DNA from: a bacterium
GTDB lineage: Bacteria; Patescibacteriota; Gracilibacteria; UBA1369; GCA-2718715
Assembly (NCBI GenBank): GCA_018662325.1
Contig: JABJGM010000005.1
Coordinates: forward strand, 1 to 64,000
Direction of reading: 5' to 3'
Length of the DNA stretch: 64,000 nucleotides
Shown here: one piece after another, positions 8,922 through 15,511 of the stretch
How positions within the stretch are numbered: position 1 is the stretch's first letter
How the letters are laid out: each line of letters starts with the position of its first letter
Translations under genes and position numbers: made by a program
The notes under the pieces: model-generated
Database searches by the model: none
Told to the model about the DNA's origin: nothing
What the model saw: the letters and a program-made list of their open reading frames with translations, nothing else

Positions 8922-8931
8922 TTAATGAAAT

Positions 8932-8959
8932 TTGATTTAAATTATAAGTAAATTATAAT
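8932..8959 (+). promoter_or_regulatory. promoter of the MscS-ABC operon
   Basis: TTGATT, 16 bp, TATAAT. It is 21 nt upstream of the MscS ATG. Confidence 0.55.
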
Positions 8960-8980
8960 GTGTTTAATTAACTTCAAATT

Positions 8981-10009
8981 ATGTTTACTGAATTTCTAAG
9001 TCAAAACACAAACCAAGCAATTGCTTACTTTATTATCACGAACATCGGTTTGTTTTTAGCCCTAATCCTCACAAAGGCTTTTGTGCTAAAAAATCTAAAA
9101 ATGATTTATAAAAGAACCAAAAGTATAGTCGACGATGTGGTGTTTGACGTACTAGCCAAACTTAAAAGCAGTACTGTTTTTGTGATTTCTACAATTATCT
9201 CCATGAATCTTTTAGTCATACCAGGACAAATTCAAAAATACGCCAATCTTTTAATTATATTAATATTAACATTTGAAGCCTCAAAAATCTTAAATCATAT
9301 TTTAAGAAAATTCATTGCCAGCAAATTTGAAAACAATAAATCAGCCAAGACATTGTATATAGCTTTCGAAAAAGTTTTAGAAGTTATTGTATATGCTATT
9401 GGATTAATATTAATTCTAGATAATTTTGGTGTAAATGTTTCAACTCTTATTGCAGGTCTAGGGATTTCAGGGGTAGCAGCAGCCTTAGCCGTTCAAAATA
9501 TTTTAGCTGATATTTTTGCATCGGTAGCAATTTATCTAGATAAACCTTTTAACATTGGAGACTTTATTCATATTAATGGAAATTACGGTACAGTTTCTAA
9601 AATCGGACTTAAAACAACAGTTATTAAAACAATTTTAGGAAGTGATATTCTTATTTCCAATAAAGATATTGCAAACCTTCCAATAGAAAACCTTGGTAGA
9701 ATTAAAGAGAGAAAAATTATAACAACTGTAGGAGTTTCATATGACACTCCAACTAAAAAACTTAAAAAAATTCCTGAATTAATTATTGGTCTATCTAAGA
9801 TTAGTGAAAAAATAGAAGTTTTAAACTGTTCATTGGATAAATTAAATGATTTTTCTTTGGACTATTCAATCTTTGTTAAATACAAAACTCCAGATATAAA
9901 AGAATTCAATCAACTAAAAAACGATTTTAATATCGCAATTTTAGAGTTATTTGAAAAAGAAAAAATTGAAATCCCTTTCCCAACTCAAATCCGAATTAAT
10001 AAAAAATAA
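8981..10009 (+). CDS. MscS family small-conductance mechanosensitive channel
   Basis: 342 aa. N-terminal membrane helices are followed by the pore-lining TM3 with Gly/Ala packing ('IAGLGISGVAAALAVQNIL'). The conserved beta-domain entry 'DKPFNIGDFIHINGNYGTVSKIGLKTT' comes next, then the cytoplasmic cage. It releases solutes on hypo-osmotic shock. Its stop overlaps the start of the ABC ATPase (TAATG), so the two are translationally coupled. An osmotic valve coupled to an exporter is the only contextual hint. The start was chosen at the ATG 21 nt after a good -10. Confidence 0.93.
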   Translation: MFTEFLSQNTNQAIAYFIITNIGLFLALILTKAFVLKNLKMIYKRTKSIVDDVVFDVLAKLKSSTVFVISTIISMNLLVIPGQIQKYANLLIILILTFEASKILNHILRKFIASKFENNKSAKTLYIAFEKVLEVIVYAIGLILILDNFGVNVSTLIAGLGISGVAAALAVQNILADIFASVAIYLDKPFNIGDFIHINGNYGTVSKIGLKTTVIKTILGSDILISNKDIANLPIENLGRIKERKIITTVGVSYDTPTKKLKKIPELIIGLSKISEKIEVLNCSLDKLNDFSLDYSIFVKYKTPDIKEFNQLKNDFNIAILELFEKEKIEIPFPTQIRINKK

Positions 10010-10908
10010 TGTCATCAATTAAAATTCAAAATTTAAGAAAAGAATATTCAAATAAAGTCCAAGCATTAAAAGGCATTGATTTAGAGATTCAAGAAGGCGA
10101 CTTTCATGCTCTTTTAGGAAGCAATGGAGCTGGAAAAACCACAACCATTGGAATTCTTACAGATTTAGTTAAAAAGACATCTGGAACAGTTGAAATTGCA
10201 GGAATTGATATTGAAAAGAATTTCAATCAAGCTAAAAAATTAATTGGAGTGGTTCCACAAGAAATGAACTTTAATATTTTCGAAAAAGTAGAAGATATAG
10301 TGATTCAGCAAGCTGGATTTTATGGACTAAATAAAAAGCAAGCTACTGAAAAAACTCATGAAATTTTAAAATCCCTGTCTTTGTACGATAAAAAAGAGCA
10401 AATTTCTAGAACATTATCAGGAGGAATGAAACGAAGATTAATGATAGCTAGAAGTTTAGTTCATGATCCAAAAATCCTAATCTTAGATGAACCAACAGCA
10501 GGGGTGGATGTTAAACTTCGTCATGAAATGTATGAATTCCTAACTGATTTAAACAAAAAGGGAGTTACAATCTTACTTACAACTCACTATTTAGAAGAAG
10601 CCGAACTTTTATGTGATAAAATATCAATTATTAAAGAAGGTGAAATTATAATTTCTGGAAAAAAAGAAAAAGTTTTAAATGATCTTTCAACGCAAATTTA
10701 TTTGTTTGAATCACAAAATTTCAAACCTCAATCTCTTAAAAACTATAAGTTAAGCAAAACTGAAAACAAAAATGAATTTCAAGTTCAAATTAATAAAAAT
10801 CAAAGCCTGAATCAGTTTTTAAAAGAAAGCTTGGCAGAAAATTTCACATTTGAATCCATCAAGCCCAAAACCAACCGACTTGAGCAACTATATCTAGAAT
10901 TAACCTAA
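10009..10908 (+). CDS. ABC-2 type transporter ATP-binding protein
   Basis: 299 aa. Walker A 'GSNGAGKTTT', Q-loop 'VVPQEMNFN', signature 'LSGGMKRRL', Walker B 'ILILDEPTAGVD' and switch His in 'LLTTHYLEEAE' are all intact. The domain arrangement (NBD about 1-215 plus a C-terminal extension) is that of drug, lipid or polysaccharide exporters of the CcmA/NodI/DrrA group. It energises the permease that starts 4 nt downstream. Substrate unknown. Confidence 0.93.
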   Translation: MSSIKIQNLRKEYSNKVQALKGIDLEIQEGDFHALLGSNGAGKTTTIGILTDLVKKTSGTVEIAGIDIEKNFNQAKKLIGVVPQEMNFNIFEKVEDIVIQQAGFYGLNKKQATEKTHEILKSLSLYDKKEQISRTLSGGMKRRLMIARSLVHDPKILILDEPTAGVDVKLRHEMYEFLTDLNKKGVTILLTTHYLEEAELLCDKISIIKEGEIIISGKKEKVLNDLSTQIYLFESQNFKPQSLKNYKLSKTENKNEFQVQINKNQSLNQFLKESLAENFTFESIKPKTNRLEQLYLELT

Positions 10909-10911
10909 AAA

Positions 10912-11667
10912 ATGCAAGCCTTTATTACACTGTACTCAAAAGAACTTAAAAGATTCCTTAGAATCTGGACCCAAACCTTATTACCCCCAATAATTAACCA
11001 AACTTTATATTTAACGATTTTTGGATCGATTATAGGAAGTAAAATTGGAGAAATTGCTGGAGTTAGTTATATTCAGTTTATCTTACCCGGACTTTTAATG
11101 ATGTCTGTTGTTATGGGTACTTATTCAAATGTTGTCTCTAGTTTTTTCGGTAGTAAATTTCAGCGCTCAGTAGAAGAACTTTTAGTTGCACCTGTATCTA
11201 ATTTTACAATCCTACAAGGTTACTGTTTAGGAGGGATCTCTAGAGGAATAATAGCTGGAGTTTTAGTTTTATTAACATCACTTGTATTCTCAAGCTTTCA
11301 AATTCACAGTATTGCATTAGTTTTAATTTATACTTTTCTATCAAGTTATGTGTTTGCACAGGCCGGATTTTTAAATGGACTTTTTGCCAAAAAATTCGAT
11401 GATGTATCAATTTTCCCAACCTTTATATTAAATCCACTGATATTTTTCGGGGGAGTATTTTACGATATTAGTACCCTTCCATCTCACTTAAAAATCATAA
11501 GTCAGTTAAATCCAATCACTTACATGATAGAAGGCTACCGTTATAGTTTTCTTGGAATACAAGGACAACAAACAACTAAAACAATCCTTGTCTTAGCCTT
11601 ATTTGCAATAGGATTAACATGGATTAACATGCACTACCTAAACAAAGGCAAAGGTTTAAAATCTTAG
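10912..11667 (+). CDS. ABC-2 type transporter permease
   Basis: 251 aa with about six membrane helices. The family motif region 'QLNPITYMIEGYRYSFLG' near the C-terminus is characteristic of ABC-2 permeases (NodJ/DrrB-like). It pairs with the upstream ATPase. Its stop codon directly abuts the stop of the convergent M23 gene with no spacer and no terminator between them. Confidence 0.9.
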   Translation: MQAFITLYSKELKRFLRIWTQTLLPPIINQTLYLTIFGSIIGSKIGEIAGVSYIQFILPGLLMMSVVMGTYSNVVSSFFGSKFQRSVEELLVAPVSNFTILQGYCLGGISRGIIAGVLVLLTSLVFSSFQIHSIALVLIYTFLSSYVFAQAGFLNGLFAKKFDDVSIFPTFILNPLIFFGGVFYDISTLPSHLKIISQLNPITYMIEGYRYSFLGIQGQQTTKTILVLALFAIGLTWINMHYLNKGKGLKS

Positions 11668-12915
11668 TTAGTCTAATACCGACATATTTAAATACAAGGC
11701 CGGATTCACGTGTTTCCCGTTTTTGTGGACCTCAAAGTGCAAATGAGCGCCAGTAGTCAAATAACCAGCTCCACGAGTCCCAGGAGCTCCACCTGACAGT
11801 CCAATAGCTTGACCTCTTTTAACAAAGTCACCTTCTTTTACATATGACTTATACATATGCCCATACAAAGTAGTAAAACCTTGATTATGAGCTACTATTA
11901 TATAGTTATAAGAATTATTATTCGAGTCTTTAACTTTCAAAACCTTTCCATTAGCCGGAGCCAAAACTTTTGATTGCTGCCTGGCTGGAATATCAATAGC
12001 TAAGTGATCAATTCCAATCACTCTTTTATAAGAAGGATCTAAAAATCCAGCTGAAATCCCTCGAGATGGAAAAATAGGCCACGAAAACTTAACTTTCCCT
12101 GAATTAAAATCATCTAGCGATTTATTTACCTTTGTAATCTGACTTGAAATCTTTTGATAATCTAATTCAAGATTTTTTAAAGATCTTTGAACTTCTAACT
12201 CTTGAGCTTTGGATTCAGCAATTAATTTTTGATAATTCAAAACACCTCTACGTTTTTGCTCTATAATATTTTCTTGTGTTTGCTTTTGAATCTTTAAATT
12301 AGATCTTGAAACTTCTAATTGACTTAAGAGTTCAATTTGTTGGGATTTAAGTTGATTTACAGCTTCTTTTTTATCCAACATCGCAAGAAGTGAATCATCT
12401 AATTGAGAGATTTTAATATTAACTAAGTTTTCAATCGATGAAATATATGAAATTTCATTAATAATTTCAGAGGAAGTTGAATCTGAAAATAAAAATTTAA
12501 TCAAACTTTGATTCGAAGGTTCAAAAAGTCCATAATTTTGGTTAGAGACATAAATCAAAGAAATCAATTTAGAGACTTCAAGCTTTAAATCATAAATTTC
12601 TAGCTCAAGCTTTAAAATATCATTTTCTAGAATTAAAAGCTGACTATTAATCTCATTTATAGTCGATTCTGTCTTTAATATTTCAGATTCTGTAATTTCA
12701 AGATCTTTTTTTAGGTTGCTTAAAAGTAAATTTACATCCTTAATAGTGTTTTCAAGAGTAGACTTTTGAGAACTTAAATTTCGTATTTTTTTATTTAAAT
12801 CACTGATTTGTTGCTTAGATGAAGCTATTTTCGTAGAAATCGACTCTAAAGTTTCAGAGAATCCAAGATTCAAAGAAAAAAGTAATAAAAGTAGTAAAAT
12901 TAATTGTAAAAACAT
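11668..12915 (-). CDS. secreted murein hydrolase (activator): coiled coil plus M23/LytM domain
   Basis: 415 aa, EnvC-like architecture. It starts with a signal peptide ('MFLQLILLLLLLFSLNLGFS'). A long heptad-rich coiled coil spans about 25-270, and an M23 peptidase domain covers the last ~130 residues. Catalytic positions look retained: 'IDHLAID' (His and Asp of HxGxD, with Ala for Gly), 'YGHM' and 'HLHFEV'. It either cuts peptidoglycan cross-links or activates an amidase during cell separation. It is divergent from rpmA with a short shared promoter region. Confidence 0.88.
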   Translation of the reverse strand: MFLQLILLLLLLFSLNLGFSETLESISTKIASSKQQISDLNKKIRNLSSQKSTLENTIKDVNLLLSNLKKDLEITESEILKTESTINEINSQLLILENDILKLELEIYDLKLEVSKLISLIYVSNQNYGLFEPSNQSLIKFLFSDSTSSEIINEISYISSIENLVNIKISQLDDSLLAMLDKKEAVNQLKSQQIELLSQLEVSRSNLKIQKQTQENIIEQKRRGVLNYQKLIAESKAQELEVQRSLKNLELDYQKISSQITKVNKSLDDFNSGKVKFSWPIFPSRGISAGFLDPSYKRVIGIDHLAIDIPARQQSKVLAPANGKVLKVKDSNNNSYNYIIVAHNQGFTTLYGHMYKSYVKEGDFVKRGQAIGLSGGAPGTRGAGYLTTGAHLHFEVHKNGKHVNPALYLNMSVLD

Positions 12916-12924
12916 TTTTTTATA

Positions 12925-12933
12925 ATAATAGCA
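12925..12933 (-). promoter_or_regulatory. extended -10 of the M23 gene
   Basis: Minus-strand TGCTATTAT, 10 nt before the ATG at 12915, so the leader is only a few nt. The -35 is unclear. Confidence 0.4.
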
Positions 12934-12940
12934 AATTCTC

Positions 12941-12969
12941 TTGAAAAATTAAAACACATAATCTATAAT
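12941..12969 (+). promoter_or_regulatory. promoter of the rpmA / Fe-S operon
   Basis: TTGAAA, exactly 17 bp, TATAAT. It is 27 nt upstream of the rpmA ATG and probably drives all five genes to 15150. Confidence 0.75.
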
Positions 12970-12996
12970 TGGCGTACATGTAATTCAATGTAATCC

Positions 12997-13269
12997 ATGG
13001 CAACTAAGAAATCAGGTGGTTCGAGTAAAAATGGTCGAGACTCCAACGCCAAGCGGCGTGGTGTCAAAATCTATGGTAACCAACCTTGCCTAGCTGGCAA
13101 CATTATCATTCGTCAAAAAGGAAGTAAGTACAGATTGGGTAAAAACGTTGCCCAAGGTAAAGACTTTACAATCTATGCATTGTTAGACGGAATGGTACAT
13201 TTCTATGAAAAAAAAGTACAAAGATTCGATGGTAGAAAATACCTTAGAACATTTGTAGAGGTAATCTAA
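12997..13269 (+). CDS. rpmA: 50S ribosomal protein L27
   Basis: 90 aa. '[18 protein letters not shown]', '[18 protein letters not shown]' and '[12 protein letters not shown]' are L27 signatures. The N-terminus begins directly with MATKKSGG, without the cleavable extension of Firmicutes L27. The tail that reaches the peptidyl-transferase centre has Thr at the usual His position (AHKK to ATKK). The common partner rplU (L21) is not upstream. It heads the iron-sulfur gene cluster. Confidence 0.97.
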   Translation: MATKKSGGSSKNGRDSNAKRRGVKIYGNQPCLAGNIIIRQKGSKYRLGKNVAQGKDFTIYALLDGMVHFYEKKVQRFDGRKYLRTFVEVI

Positions 13270-13276
13270 TATATAA

Positions 13277-13996
13277 ATGGAAAACTTCGAAGTAGATAGC
13301 GTTCAAGAGGGTGCCGAGGGAATTGATCCGTCGGCTCTAGAACGTGCCCAAGAAAAAGCACGTGAAAACGCTAAACAAGCAAAAAAGGATAAATCAAAAG
13401 AAGCAAAGCAAAAACAAAATGAAAGTGCTTTGTATGATATTGTTACGCAAGTAATTGATCACTTGGGATATAACCACGAGCTTTCTAGAATTCTGGTTCA
13501 AGCTTTAAGTTATAACGTTCCATCTAAAATAATTCTAGCTGCGGTAGCTGTGATTTTTGATTCAATCCAAGAGTATCTTGGGATGAATTTAATTAAGGAT
13601 GAAAACGAATCCAATTTTGATCAAAACAAAACACTCTTACCGCAAATCCAAAACCAAGATATGAATCTAAAAGTTAAGCTAAACCTTAACGAATGGTTAT
13701 CTAACTTTGATTCAATAATTTTTGAGGATCCTAAATTTAACTTTCCAAAGGTTTTAGACCCATACACTAAAGATACTCTTAAAAAACCTTTAATCGAGCT
13801 TTTAAGCTATTCTAATCAAGAATATTTCCAAAGAGAAAATGTGGATTTCAATCCACAAAATGTGATTAATTTCATTAATTTATTTTCAGAAAATATAATT
13901 GATAGACTGGTTAAATTCAAAGAAAACCAATTTGAGTTAGAAGCTCAAAATATTCCAAAAGAAGATGTAAATTTTGAAGATGACCCAAATAGTTAA
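13277..13996 (+). CDS. hypothetical protein with charged N-terminal helix
   Basis: 239 aa, not recognised. Residues about 20-50 are a Lys/Glu/Ala-rich helix ('RAQEKARENAKQAKKDKSKE'), followed by a helical domain ('QVIDHLGYNHELSRILVQAL'). There is no signal peptide and no Cys pair. The start lies 7 nt after rpmA and the 3' end overlaps the BolA gene by 17 nt, so it is in the same operon and translated with the Fe-S genes. A role as scaffold or adaptor in that set is only a guess from position. Confidence 0.6.
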   Translation: MENFEVDSVQEGAEGIDPSALERAQEKARENAKQAKKDKSKEAKQKQNESALYDIVTQVIDHLGYNHELSRILVQALSYNVPSKIILAAVAVIFDSIQEYLGMNLIKDENESNFDQNKTLLPQIQNQDMNLKVKLNLNEWLSNFDSIIFEDPKFNFPKVLDPYTKDTLKKPLIELLSYSNQEYFQRENVDFNPQNVINFINLFSENIIDRLVKFKENQFELEAQNIPKEDVNFEDDPNS

Positions 13997-14219
13997 TCAG
14001 GAATATATTGTAAATAAGCTCCAAGAAAGTTTAGATAAAGATGCAGTTGTGGAAATTAAAAGTCGCGATAAAGCATTTAAACATTTAGAATTTTACATTA
14101 CATCTTCCATCTTGAAGCAAATGCCTTTAATTAAAGCGCACAGAAGCGTATTAAACATATTTAAAGATGAATTAGATCAAAATTTAATTCATGCTATTTC
14201 AATCACTATAAAAAAATAA
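13980..14219 (+). CDS. BolA family protein
   Basis: 79 aa from the ATG at 13980. The ORF-track start at 13974 is a TTG two codons earlier. The class II KH-like BolA core is visible: 'FYITSSILKQMPLIKAHRSVLNIFKDEL' followed by 'IHAISITIKK', matching the 'VxRHRxVxxxLxxEL...HALSI' pattern with the invariant His. BolA proteins bind monothiol CGFS glutaredoxins through a shared 2Fe-2S cluster. Here the glutaredoxin gene starts 1 nt downstream, which strongly supports both calls. Confidence 0.85.
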   Translation: MTQIVNQEYIVNKLQESLDKDAVVEIKSRDKAFKHLEFYITSSILKQMPLIKAHRSVLNIFKDELDQNLIHAISITIKK

Positions 14220-14220
14220 T

Positions 14221-14526
14221 ATGAATTCTTTCCAAGAAATTGAAAATTTAATCAAAACCAATAAAGTCGTTTTATTTATGAAAGGCGAAAAAAACCAACC
14301 TGAATGTGGGTTTTCAATGCAAGTCGTTGAAACACTAAATGAGCTAGACGCTGATTTTTATTCAGTTAATGTTTTAACCAGACCCGATATCCGTAAAGAT
14401 CTTAAAGAATATTCATCATGGCCAACTTTTCCTCAGCTTTACGTTGATGGAGAATTAATTGGCGGAGCTGATATTGTAAAATCTTTGTATATGGATAGCG
14501 AACTTGAAAAAATTCTTTTTAACTAA
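14221..14526 (+). CDS. grxD: monothiol glutaredoxin, CGFS type (Grx4-like)
   Basis: 101 aa. The active site 'ECGFSMQ' is the CGFS motif. 'WPTFPQLYVDGELIGGADIV' carries the cis-Pro and glutathione-binding GG. The usual Lys before the active site is in 'FMKGEK'. CGFS glutaredoxins carry and transfer 2Fe-2S clusters rather than reduce disulfides. It sits between BolA and an IscA-type carrier in a tight operon. Confidence 0.92.
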   Translation: MNSFQEIENLIKTNKVVLFMKGEKNQPECGFSMQVVETLNELDADFYSVNVLTRPDIRKDLKEYSSWPTFPQLYVDGELIGGADIVKSLYMDSELEKILFN

Positions 14527-14535
14527 TACTCATAG

Positions 14536-15150
14536 ATGGAAGCAAAAGCAACAAAAATCACTAAATACTGGCGTATATCTCGAATCTTAGAGGAGTTTCC
14601 TGACTCAGTCGAGGTTTTTATGGAATACGACCTAGATTGCGTTGGCTGCTCAGCTTCATCCACTGAAAGATTAATTGACGGATTAAAGTCTCACGATTAT
14701 AGCGATCAAACTATTGATGAAATAATGCAAAGATTAAATCAAATTTCTGACTTTCAATTCGAAGAGAGTTTAAAAGATCAAAGCAAACTCTTAAAAGAAT
14801 TAAAAATCCAAGAAAGTAATGAATCATTTTTAATAGGGGACTTTGAAATTCACAAATCCGCTTTCAACGCAATTATTCAATCCAATAAAGATAAAAAAAT
14901 CTTTGAAATAAAACTCCAAGCCTCCGGCTGTAGCGGCTTTGAATATCAATTAAATTTTGTAGAAAACGCAAATCCAAGCAATCAAATCTTTGAGATCCAA
15001 GATCTAAAGATCAGTTTGGACTATTACTCTTATGAAAAATCTAAAGGTGCAAAATTGTATTTTAAACAAGATTTAATAGATTCAGGACTAAGAATAGAAA
15101 ACCCAAACCAAAAAACAAAATGCCAATGCGGTAAATCGATTGGATTTTAA
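14536..15150 (+). CDS. DUF1858 - IscA/HesB A-type Fe-S carrier fusion
   Basis: 204 aa with two modules. Residues about 1-75 match DUF1858, with 'RILEEFPDSVEVFMEYDLDCVGC' and its CxxC pair. Residues about 95-204 match A-type carriers: 'LQASGCSGFEYQLNF' and the C-terminal 'KCQCGKSIGF' supply the three conserved cysteines (CSGF, CxCG). It should accept and hand on Fe-S clusters, working with the neighbouring BolA and glutaredoxin. DUF1858 is usually a separate protein or is fused to other redox domains, so this fusion is noteworthy. Confidence 0.85.
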   Translation: MEAKATKITKYWRISRILEEFPDSVEVFMEYDLDCVGCSASSTERLIDGLKSHDYSDQTIDEIMQRLNQISDFQFEESLKDQSKLLKELKIQESNESFLIGDFEIHKSAFNAIIQSNKDKKIFEIKLQASGCSGFEYQLNFVENANPSNQIFEIQDLKISLDYYSYEKSKGAKLYFKQDLIDSGLRIENPNQKTKCQCGKSIGF

Positions 15151-15169
15151 TATATATTTACATAAAAAG

Positions 15170-15247
15170 TGGGGTGACTGATGGGGCTCGAACCCACGGC
15201 CCCCGGGACCACAACCCGGTGCTCTAACCAACTGAGCTACAATCACC
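15170..15247 (-). tRNA. tRNA-His (anticodon GTG)
   Basis: On the minus strand: acceptor GTGATTG/CAGTCAC, anticodon stem CCGGG/CCCGG with loop TTGTGGT (anticodon GTG). The extra 5' G(-1) is encoded and faces C73, followed by an encoded CCA. That is the full set of tRNA-His identity elements. Confidence 0.96.
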
Positions 15248-15261
15248 ATAAAAGTAAATTA

Positions 15262-15290
15262 ATTTTAAACAAACTTGCCCTAAAAAGCAA
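15262..15290 (-). promoter_or_regulatory. tRNA-His promoter
   Basis: Minus strand TTGCTT, exactly 17 bp, TAAAAT, 14 nt upstream of the tRNA. Confidence 0.55.
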
Positions 15291-15382
15291 GCTATTTTAA
15301 TTTAATTCTTTGCATTTACAAAGCCCAGGAAAATACAGAAAATATATTAAACAAAGAAGGATAAAGCATATAAAAAAACAAC

Positions 15383-15483
15383 AAAAAGAAGCTCTCCGTA
15401 GAATGTCCTGCTAACTTGAGCAAAGGATATATGAGGAGAGCAAGGGCTGTAAGGAGATTCAAAGAGAAACCTTAAATTCCTTA
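15383..15483 (-). ncRNA. candidate structured small RNA, family unknown
   Basis: This lies in the only intergenic stretch over 300 bp (15151-15511, shared with tRNA-His). The minus strand carries an extended -10 (TGCTATAAT, 15489-15497), then two perfect helices. TGTAAGGA/TCCTTACA pairs 15478-15485 with 15448-15455. GCTCTCC/GGAGAGC pairs 15435-15441 with 15391-15397 and encloses an inner TCC..TGCT/AGCA..GGA hairpin. A TTCTTTTT tract follows, as in a terminator. I do not see the conserved loops of SRP RNA, tmRNA, RNase P or 6S RNA. Length and ends are inferred from these signals. Confidence 0.5.
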
Positions 15484-15488
15484 CAACT

Positions 15489-15497
15489 ATTATAGCA
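15489..15497 (-). promoter_or_regulatory. extended -10 promoter of the candidate small RNA
   Basis: Minus-strand TGCTATAAT just beyond the stop of the 886-aa gene. No strong -35. It gives a start near 15482. Confidence 0.45.
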
Positions 15498-15511
15498 AAA
15501 TATTTTTAACT

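Noticed and set aside
15383-15483. Candidate RNA as SRP RNA, tmRNA, RNase P RNA or 6S RNA
   Set aside because: None of the conserved loops or tag sequences of these RNAs could be found, so it is kept as an unassigned RNA.
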